Part shown: piece by piece, positions 1 to 5,449 of the stretch
Layout: each line of letters starts with the position of its first letter
Position numbering within the stretch: position 1 is the stretch's first letter
Origin: Spirochaetales bacterium
Lineage (GTDB): Bacteria > Spirochaetota > Spirochaetia > DTKZ01
Assembly: GCA_031274005.1 (NCBI GenBank)
Contig: JAISQU010000174.1
Span: forward strand, 1-10,793
Length of the DNA: 10,793 nucleotides
Direction of reading: 5' to 3'
The notes under the pieces: generated by a model
Told to the model about the DNA's origin: nothing
Databases searched by the model: none
What the model saw: the letters and a program-made list of their open reading frames with translations, nothing else
Made by a program: the position numbers and the translations under genes

Positions 1-175
1 TCGACCTTTGTATACGGCAAGGGTTTTATAGGGCCTCTTGCCCTGTTGCTGCATTCTCCACAACACGCTTGCGCGTGCGTTTGTTTGGGCATGCTTCAAT
101 CCCTTGCGCGCCCGGGGGGGACAAGATATTAAACAGGCTCTAAGCGCCGTTACCCGCGCATAAAGCCGCCGGGAT
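1..175. other. Gene-free left edge, downstream of the polyprenyl synthase gene
   Basis: No convincing coding region is seen here. The stretch holds an imperfect hairpin at about 16-42 (ggcaag pairing with cttgcc, with two more G-C pairs inside), a short cacgc/gcgtg palindrome near 65-77, a G7 run at 114-120 and the dispersed repeat copy at 97-141. It lies 3' of the leftward gene train. No hairpin followed by a U run is visible on the minus strand, so the train's terminator is either outside the window or not of the intrinsic type. Confidence 0.5.
97..141 (-). repeat. Dispersed repeat, copy 1 (inverted relative to 9379-9426)
   Basis: Read on the minus strand this copy begins agagcctgtttaatatcttg, continues with a C7 run and ends gggcgcgcaagggattg. 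It matches the plus-strand sequence at 9379-9426 almost throughout. The only clear differences are in the C-rich middle, where this copy has t plus seven C and the other has ccctg plus six C. It starts 34 nt after the polyprenyl synthase stop and points the same way relative to the upstream gene as the other copy does. It is probably a dispersed intergenic repeat; its function is unknown. Confidence 0.8.
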
Positions 176-1240
176 CTAATTCCCGCGGTTCATGTTGTAA
201 TCCAGAAGTTCCCTGAGCCTTTGCATCCAGACGGGGCTGGTTCCGGGCGGCAGTCCGGCTATGAGGGCCTGCGCTTCCCGGTAAAAGGCGGCGGATGTTT
301 CCGCCGCTTTGGCGCGGACATTGTGCGCTTGCATCTGCTCAAGGACAAAGGCTATGTCCCCCGGGGCGGGGAGGGGTTTTCCGAAGATTGTTTCAAGTTT
401 TTTTTTCGCGTCCCCGCCGGCGCGGTTAAAGAGGATTTCCCTGTAGAGGGTTTTTTTGTTTTCAGCTATGTCAGAGCCTACGGGTTTTCCCAGTTTCTTT
501 TCGTCGGCCCAGAGGCCCAGCTCATCGTCCTTAATCTGAAAAAGAACGCCCATTTTTTCTCCCAGAAGGACAAACTGATTAACGAGCGCCTCATCCCGGC
601 CGGCAAGAATAAGTCCCGCGGCAAAGGGGAGGGAAAAGGTATAGCGCCCTGTTTTGTAACGGTACAGGGCAAGAATATTCTCGGGAGCGAGGCCGCTCTC
701 CGATGCTCCCTGGTAGACATCCGCCATCTGGGCGAGGCCCACATATTCAAGCTCCCGGCAGAACCGGGACAAAAGCCGGCTTTTCACGCCGCCGTCTACC
801 CTCAGGCCGGAAAGAATATCGAAGGCGATAAACAGGGCGAGGTCCCCGGCGCAGATACCCAGGGCCTCCCCCGTATGGGCGGGATCGTGAAGCCGGGCTT
901 CCCGTGCAAGGGCGGCGTAGCCGGCGTGCAGGGCGGGTTTGCCCCGGCGGGTTTCGTCCCGGTCCATAATATCGTCATGGATAAGAAACGCCGACTGAAA
1001 CAATTCCATGGCGGCGCCCGCGGCTGCGGCGGCCTCAGGAAAAGAACCTCCGTACATATCGTGGGTAAAACTCACCAGGCCCCCCCGTATCATCTTGCCG
1101 CCGCCGGTATAATCCAGAAGCCGCTCCAGAGCGTCCGGCCCCCAGGAGTTGACAGCGCCGAAGCCGGGACCCAAGGCCGCGAAGTATTCTTCAAGATAAT
1201 GTATAAGCCGGGTTTTTACGGCCTGCATGTACGCGAACAT
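176..1240 (-). CDS. Polyprenyl (short-chain isoprenyl) diphosphate synthase
   Basis: An all-alpha trans-isoprenyl diphosphate synthase of 354 aa. It condenses isopentenyl diphosphate onto an allylic diphosphate in the cytoplasm. Visible motifs: GGGKMIRGG (46-54, substrate-binding K49 and R52), the first aspartate-rich motif HDDIMD (D89, D90, D93) followed by RRGKP (98-102), the conserved KT (196-197), and the second motif FQIKDDELG (234-242) followed by KLGKPVGSD. The second motif is DDxxG rather than DDxxD, a form also seen in archaeal and actinobacterial FPP/GGPP synthases, so the chain length cannot be read off. It is the last gene of the leftward train, 86 nt after apbE. No good Shine-Dalgarno precedes the ATG at 1240, and an in-frame ATG at 1228 is possible. 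In related loci such a gene supplies quinone side chains; here it may equally make undecaprenyl precursors. Confidence 0.92.
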   Translation of the reverse strand: MFAYMQAVKTRLIHYLEEYFAALGPGFGAVNSWGPDALERLLDYTGGGKMIRGGLVSFTHDMYGGSFPEAAAAAGAAMELFQSAFLIHDDIMDRDETRRGKPALHAGYAALAREARLHDPAHTGEALGICAGDLALFIAFDILSGLRVDGGVKSRLLSRFCRELEYVGLAQMADVYQGASESGLAPENILALYRYKTGRYTFSLPFAAGLILAGRDEALVNQFVLLGEKMGVLFQIKDDELGLWADEKKLGKPVGSDIAENKKTLYREILFNRAGGDAKKKLETIFGKPLPAPGDIAFVLEQMQAHNVRAKAAETSAAFYREAQALIAGLPPGTSPVWMQRLRELLDYNMNRGN

Positions 1241-1326
1241 AAGGAAAGCCTATCATGGAAAAACACTTCGCGGCAAGCAAAATCGGGAAGAATGACCGCG
1301 CTTGCAGCTTACCGCGGCGGCCCCCG

Positions 1327-2523
1327 TCATTTTAGTGTATCCATTGTGTACTCTCCGTCGGTAAGACGGAAAATGGCGAGCATGCCGGATGTGGCGTATA
1401 CTTTTTTGTCGTCTGTTACAAACAGAGCCTGCACGCCTTCGGTTTCTTCGGCCAGCTTCATTCCGGCTTGCAGCCCCAGGGCGAAAAGCGTTGTGGATAA
1501 TGCGTCGGCGGTACGCGAGCTGCCGGTTACAACAGTAACGGAGGCAAGGCCGTTGCGCACGGGGAAGCCTGTGGCGGTGTCCAGTATGTGATGGTAAGGC
1601 TGCCCGTCTTCACCCGTAAAGAAGCGTTCGTAAACGCCGGAACTCACCACGGCGGCGTCGCTCGCTGTGAGGACGCCCAGAAACTCCCCCCGCGGCGCGC
1701 CGGGACTCTGTACGCCGACCCGCCAGGGTTTTCCGTCCGGCCGCGCCCCGATAAGCAGAATATTTCCGCCAAAGTCAATAATACCGCGCTTTATTCCCGC
1801 TTCGCGTATAACGCGCGCCGCCTCGTCGGCCGCGTAACCCTTCGCGATTGCCCCCAGATCCAGGGCCATGCCCTGTTCCTGCAGAAAAATCGTCCCCGCG
1901 GCCGTGTCTAGGCTTACCTTGGTGTAATCGGTACGCAGCAGGGCGGCGGCAATATCCTCCCGCGCCGGCACGGCGGCGTGATCGGTTCCTATGCCCCACA
2001 GCGCAGCCAGGGGGCCGACGGCGGCGTTGAAAGCCCCGCCGGAAAGCCGCGAAAACTCCAGGGCCGAGCGCACAAGCTCAAGGGTTTCTCCGCTCACGGC
2101 TGCGGGATGAGTGCCCGCCGCGGCGTTGACTCTGCTGATGTCGCTGTCCGCGATGGTAAGGCTCATCATCCGCTCTATACCGGTAACGCGGTCAAAGGCT
2201 TCGCGGAAAACATCGTCACGGACCGTATCGTAGAGGGTGAGTGAACAAACGGTGCCAAGCAGGAACTGCGTGCGCGTGAGCGCCCCGTGCCGCGGCGAAC
2301 AGGACGCGGAAAAAAGCAGAATCGCGCAGGCCCCCAAAAGAAACAACAGGTTTATAGAAGCCTGTCGGACTTCTAATAAATGTGAACCGCGGACGGTTCT
2401 GCGATTTTCGGGCAGACCCGAAAACGCATTACACCCGCAATTTTGCTCCGCAAAATTGCGCCGTCTTGAACCACGCAAGCCATTGCGGCAATGGCTTGGC
2501 CTTAAGCGTAACAGGCTATACAT
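1327..2523 (-). CDS. apbE: FAD:protein FMN transferase, ApbE family lipoprotein (start uncertain)
   Basis: ApbE transfers FMN from FAD to a threonine or serine of extracytoplasmic redox proteins. Family motifs in order: DLGAIAKGYAADEA, IIDFGGNI, SSGVYERFF, HHILDTATGFP and DALSTTLFALG (metal and flavin site). A hydrophobic stretch LLFLLGACAILLFSASC ends in a lipobox-like Cys, implying an outward-facing lipoprotein. In Treponema pallidum the homologue Ftp (TP0796) is a lipoprotein with FMN-transferase and FAD-pyrophosphatase activities. The start is doubtful. ATG 2523 overlaps the rlmE stop by 8 nt and could be translationally coupled, but it would place about 60 residues translated from hairpin DNA ahead of the signal sequence. 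TTG at 2346 would give about 339 aa, the usual family length, but lacks a charged N-region and a clear Shine-Dalgarno. The frame is open up to ATG 2553, inside rlmE. The function call is firm; the N-terminus is not. Confidence 0.92.
   Translation of the reverse strand: MYSLLRLRPSHCRNGLRGSRRRNFAEQNCGCNAFSGLPENRRTVRGSHLLEVRQASINLLFLLGACAILLFSASCSPRHGALTRTQFLLGTVCSLTLYDTVRDDVFREAFDRVTGIERMMSLTIADSDISRVNAAAGTHPAAVSGETLELVRSALEFSRLSGGAFNAAVGPLAALWGIGTDHAAVPAREDIAAALLRTDYTKVSLDTAAGTIFLQEQGMALDLGAIAKGYAADEAARVIREAGIKRGIIDFGGNILLIGARPDGKPWRVGVQSPGAPRGEFLGVLTASDAAVVSSGVYERFFTGEDGQPYHHILDTATGFPVRNGLASVTVVTGSSRTADALSTTLFALGLQAGMKLAEETEGVQALFVTDDKKVYATSGMLAIFRLTDGEYTMDTLK
2351..2498. repeat. Cluster of five consecutive hairpins at the 5' end of apbE
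   Basis: Five adjacent palindromes with unrelated stems. (1) 2351-2380: tttatagaagcc against ggacttctaataaa, with two one-base bulges. (2) 2384-2399: gaaccg, loop cgga, cggttc. (3) 2401-2427: gcg-a-ttttcggg, loop caga, cccgaaaacgc. (4) 2436-2460: a perfect 11-bp stem cgcaattttgc around tcc. (5) 2476-2498: a perfect 10-bp stem caagccattg around cgg. Almost the whole stretch can fold. None is followed by a clear U tract on the minus strand, so these do not look like terminators. They resemble inserted palindromic elements or a processing/stability region between rlmE and apbE. The apbE frame stays open through them. Confidence 0.85.
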
Positions 2524-3103
2524 TTTTATTCTGTCCGATAAAATATGTTTCAAAGGATTCGCTGCGGGTTGCCCGGGGTTTAAAGGCTTTCACAGACGCG
2601 AAAATCCGCTTCATATCGTCCATGATGCGTTTCTGGCCGCCGCCCTGAAAAATCTTGACAACGCAGGCGCCGCCGGGTTTGAGCGTTTTCCGCGCGATGT
2701 CCAGAACCTGTTCCACAAGGGCCTCCGAACGGGCCGTATCCACCGCGCGGTTTCCCGTTGTCGCGGGAGCCGCATCGCTTAAAAGCGCGTCGTAGGGCCT
2801 CCTGCTCTCCAGAAAAGCGATTGTCGCGGCCTGCGTTATATCGCCCTGAAAAAAGGTGAGATTGTCCTGGGGAGTTCCCGCATTAAGGGGAGAAAGGTCC
2901 ACTGCCACAACCTCGCATCGCCCTCCGCTCAGGCGCAAAATGAACTGCGTCCAGCTCCCCGGTGAAGCGCCCACATCGAGTACGCGGCCCTGCCGGGGAA
3001 GCACATGAAATTTTTCCTCTATCTCCTTGAGCTTGTATACCGAGCGGGCGGGATACCCTTCCTTTTTTGCCCTTTGTGTCCAGTGGTCGGAAATTTCGCG
3101 CAT
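2516..3103 (-). CDS. rlmE: 23S rRNA (uridine-2'-O-)methyltransferase, RlmE/FtsJ
   Basis: A cytoplasmic SAM-dependent enzyme that 2'-O-methylates a uridine of the 23S rRNA A-loop late in 50S assembly. The 195-aa protein carries the complete K-D-K-E catalytic set, assigned by comparison with E. coli RlmE: K24 in ARSVYKLKE, D110 in LLSDAAP, K150 in VVKIFQGGG, and E185 in SESFETY. The SAM-binding loop is DVGASPGSW (43-51). ATG 3103 was chosen because the protein then begins MREISDHW, as in family members. A GTG at 3124 would overlap the preceding gene's TGA (GTGA) and add MNLLLCI; coupling makes it a real alternative, and neither start has a clear Shine-Dalgarno. A housekeeping gene embedded in an otherwise membrane and redox-related train. 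Confidence 0.95.
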   Translation of the reverse strand: MREISDHWTQRAKKEGYPARSVYKLKEIEEKFHVLPRQGRVLDVGASPGSWTQFILRLSGGRCEVVAVDLSPLNAGTPQDNLTFFQGDITQAATIAFLESRRPYDALLSDAAPATTGNRAVDTARSEALVEQVLDIARKTLKPGGACVVKIFQGGGQKRIMDDMKRIFASVKAFKPRATRSESFETYFIGQNKNV

Positions 3104-3120
3104 AATACATAGTAGCAGAT

Positions 3121-4272
3121 TCACGCGAGAGCGAACACGGCCCAGTGAAGGGCGGCGAATCCTAACCAGACGGCGCGGCGCGCAAAGCCGGGAGGCGGGG
3201 CGGCCTCCGGTGTAACCTTCCCGGTTCCCGCGGTCCCGCCGGATCGGTACACCGCCTCAAGCAGCCTGTCCAGACCGGCCCGGAAATTTTTCCGCTCCAG
3301 TTTGACCCCGCAGCCCGTAATCCGTTCAAAGTCACTCAGCATGGCTGAAAAAACCCTTCCCGCCTTGCCCGGAAACCTTAGCCCTGGCCGTACTGTTAAC
3401 CGGGACAAATACACAAGCCCTATAAGCGTCGCGGACCTGAAAAGCCCCGTACGAAGCGCGCCTTCGGTAACAGGGAAACTCCCCAGGGTAAAAATGATTT
3501 TCCCAAAAGGCGTTACGCAGTGCGCGGCCGTAACCGTAAGGACTAAAACTATATTCGGCAGCGCCCGTATCCGCCTGCCGGAACCCGCGGCCAGAACAAT
3601 GTACAGCGCCGTCAAACCAAGTTTTCCCGCAAGAGATCCGGTAAATAAAAACGGAAAAATCGACAGCGCGCCGCACAGCGCGTAAAAGCCGGCGGAGGCG
3701 CTGCCCGCGGCCTGAGGCGCCCCGTTCACAAGCGGACAGGCTTGTGCCGTATCAGCGGCGCGCAGACGCGCAATCCACGCGGATTTCCTGTACATAAGCT
3801 CGGCGAATAATCCCAAAAAGAAACCCGCGGCCGTTCCCAGTGCAAGAAAAGGCGGGGCTATAAGCCATGCGCCTTCGCCCAAAAGGAAATACCGCGCAAA
3901 AAGAATTTGCGCCAGATTGCTCGCGAGGGAACCCAAAACGCCTATGCCCGCAAGAGACATTTTTTCTCCGAAAAGCCGGCTGCACGCGAGCATAAGCGCC
4001 GCGCTCGCCAGGGATCCCGCGGAAGAAAAAAGGAAAATATATGAAAACAGGGTTCCGTTTATAACCGCCTGCCCCGCGATTTTCAAAGCGCACAGAGCAA
4101 GGGTAAAGCGGGGTGAATAGAGTCTGAGCGAAAGAAGAACCGGCATATTGGCAAGGCCCATACGCAGAAAAGGCAGGGGTTTGGGGACAAGAAGCTCAAG
4201 ACCGGACAGGAAAAGACAGAAGGCTCCGAAAAAAGCAAGCTGTCTTTGCCCGCCATCAGTACGCCGCGGCAT
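3121..4272 (-). CDS. Gx transporter family protein (heptaprenyl diphosphate synthase component I-like) fused to an EcfT-like membrane domain
   Basis: A polytopic membrane protein of 383 aa. Residues about 12-165 match the Gx transporter family (Pfam Hpre_diP_synt_I): an acidic residue then PKPLPFLRMGLANMPVLLSL, INGTLFSYIFLFSSAGSLAS, and GIGVLGSLASNLAQILFA. Despite the old name there is no prenyl-synthase chemistry; these proteins resemble ECF-transporter substrate-binding components. The family is usually about 170 aa. Residues about 195-320 add a second hydrophobic region (LTALYIVLAAGSG, TPFGKIIFTLGSFPVTEGALRTGLFR) resembling the EcfT/CbiQ transmembrane coupling protein, then a polar linker and a last hydrophobic segment (366-382). 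The start at ATG 4272 is set by an AGGAGA five nt upstream; it overlaps the NusG-II gene by 17 nt. The frame is open upstream to 4431, but that part overlaps the NusG-II gene and lacks family similarity. The Gx part is confident, the EcfT-like part moderately so. Confidence 0.87.
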   Translation of the reverse strand: MPRRTDGGQRQLAFFGAFCLFLSGLELLVPKPLPFLRMGLANMPVLLSLRLYSPRFTLALCALKIAGQAVINGTLFSYIFLFSSAGSLASAALMLACSRLFGEKMSLAGIGVLGSLASNLAQILFARYFLLGEGAWLIAPPFLALGTAAGFFLGLFAELMYRKSAWIARLRAADTAQACPLVNGAPQAAGSASAGFYALCGALSIFPFLFTGSLAGKLGLTALYIVLAAGSGRRIRALPNIVLVLTVTAAHCVTPFGKIIFTLGSFPVTEGALRTGLFRSATLIGLVYLSRLTVRPGLRFPGKAGRVFSAMLSDFERITGCGVKLERKNFRAGLDRLLEAVYRSGGTAGTGKVTPEAAPPPGFARRAVWLGFAALHWAVFALA

Positions 4273-4639
4273 CGGCGTCTCCTGCGGGGCTGTCTTGATC
4301 CACCTTGAGAAACACACGGTTGGGCAGGCAGGCGATCCAGCCGCCGCGCCCTGAAATATGACCCATTGATACGCACAGCTTGTCCCTGCACGGCGAGTCC
4401 GTAACGGCGGCGGCTCCGCCGCGGATAACAATGCGCGTCACGCCCAGGGGGCCGGAAACCGGTATGTCCAGATCTCCGCTCAGGGGATAAACGAGGCTTT
4501 GAGATTCATTCTGAATGTACAGCAGCGCCCGGCCGTCCGCGCCGCCGTAGGCGAACCAGAAAAAGAAAACAGTTACGGCGGCGCTGAGTCCGGCGGCAAG
4601 CCGGTCCAAAGCCTTTAGCCGTACATACCGGCTCTCCAT
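4256..4639 (-). CDS. NusG domain II-containing membrane-anchored protein
   Basis: A small protein of 127 aa with one N-terminal membrane anchor (about 13-31) and a single NusG-domain-II (DUF1312-type) fold outside the membrane. The diagnostic pattern is present: SPCRDKLCVSMGHISGRGG, then IACLPNRVFLKV, with Cys84, Cys89 and Cys104. The cysteines are a conserved feature of this group and could bind metal or form disulfides; that role is not established. It is not the transcription factor NusG, which lacks this architecture. Proteins of this type sit next to Gx transporter genes in many bacteria, including Listeria-type flavin-based electron-transfer loci. It starts 21 nt after the reductase gene with a purine-rich gaggggaaagg upstream, and its 3' end overlaps the Gx start. 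Confidence 0.9.
   Translation of the reverse strand: MESRYVRLKALDRLAAGLSAAVTVFFFWFAYGGADGRALLYIQNESQSLVYPLSGDLDIPVSGPLGVTRIVIRGGAAAVTDSPCRDKLCVSMGHISGRGGWIACLPNRVFLKVDQDSPAGDADAAAY
4278..4283 (-). promoter_or_regulatory. Ribosome binding site deciding the Gx transporter start
   Basis: AGGAGA on the minus strand, 5 nt before ATG 4272 and inside the 3' end of the NusG-II gene. It supports internal initiation at 4272 instead of the longer open frame reaching 4431. Confidence 0.75.
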
Positions 4640-4660
4640 GGCCTTTCCCCTCTTTTACGG

Positions 4661-5449
4661 TTACAGGCGCGCAAGGTGAAAGCCGCCGTCAACATAAATG
4701 ACGCTTCCCGTGGAATAGGCGAGATCCCCCGCGAGAAGGGCTCGTACCGCCTTGCCGGCGTCTTCCGGCGTACCCCAGCGGTTCTGGGGTATGCCGCCGG
4801 AGGCGATAAGGGCGTCATACTTCTCTTTGACGGCGCTCGTCATGTCGGTGGCCATGATGCCGGGCCGCAGCTCGTACACGCTTACCCCGTATTCGGCAAG
4901 ACGGCAGGCCCACAGCATCGCCGCCATGGACAGCCCGGCCTTGGACACGCAGTATTCCCCCCGGCCCGGCGAAGCCACGGAAGCTGAAATTGAGGTGATA
5001 AACACAATCTTGCGGCCTGTAGGTATGGCGGACGGCTGCGCGCTCTGCGCCCACCTTTTCGCGACGGCCTGGGTCAGAAAGTACGGGCCCTGAAGGTTTA
5101 CCCTCATGAGCTGCTCAAAGGATTCTTCTTCCGCAAGGAGAATATCCGCGCGCAGGCGGGGGGCCATGCCCGCGTTGTTGACAAGCGCGTCGAGGCTTCC
5201 AAAGGCGGCAAAAACATCCTCCACGAGTTTTTCGCGCTCCGGCCGCAGGCCTATATCGGCCTGAAAAATCTCAAAGCGCTGAGCCTCTGTTACAGCCGCC
5301 CCGAGACAGAGCTCCCGGCACTCCGCGGCGGCGTCTTTGTTCCCCGCGTAATTGATGGCGACGGAAAACCCCGCCTTCGCAAGCTCAAGCGCGCAGCCGC
5401 GGCCCAAACCCCGGCTTGATCCTGTAACAAGGGCAACCGGAACTCTCAT
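4661..5449 (-). CDS. Short-chain dehydrogenase/reductase, FabG-like (3-ketoacyl-ACP reductase type)
   Basis: A classical SDR of 262 aa with an N-terminal Rossmann NAD(P)H fold: TGSSRGLG (9-16), NNAG (91-94), and a catalytic tetrad N118, S153, Y166, K170 in the YxxxK motif, followed by RPGIMATDM after the active site. Length and C-terminus (VIYVDGG) fit 3-oxoacyl-ACP reductases. The substrate cannot be told from sequence, and it could be a different ketoreductase; the neighbourhood holds no other fatty-acid-synthesis gene. ATG 5449 is preferred: AGGAGG lies 8 nt upstream and the ATG overlaps the previous gene's stop as TGATG. A GTG at 5452, 5 nt from the same Shine-Dalgarno, would add one Met. 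The overlap implies translational coupling to the spermidine-synthase-like membrane protein. Confidence 0.9.
   Translation of the reverse strand: MRVPVALVTGSSRGLGRGCALELAKAGFSVAINYAGNKDAAAECRELCLGAAVTEAQRFEIFQADIGLRPEREKLVEDVFAAFGSLDALVNNAGMAPRLRADILLAEEESFEQLMRVNLQGPYFLTQAVAKRWAQSAQPSAIPTGRKIVFITSISASVASPGRGEYCVSKAGLSMAAMLWACRLAEYGVSVYELRPGIMATDMTSAVKEKYDALIASGGIPQNRWGTPEDAGKAVRALLAGDLAYSTGSVIYVDGGFHLARL

Noticed and set aside
114..120. G7 tract as a phase-variation switch
   Set aside because: It is outside any gene or promoter; the length difference from the other repeat copy is only intergenic drift.
221..1591. Long plus-strand open frame of 456 codons
   Set aside because: It lies opposite the clear polyprenyl synthase and the end of apbE, shows no domain pattern and is a GC-rich antisense shadow.
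2351..2498. Hairpin cluster as a CRISPR array
   Set aside because: The units share no common repeat sequence and there are no regular spacers; each hairpin has its own stem.
4273..4431. Upstream extension of the Gx transporter frame
   Set aside because: It overlaps the well-supported NusG-II gene, is low in family similarity, and a good Shine-Dalgarno supports the internal ATG at 4272.
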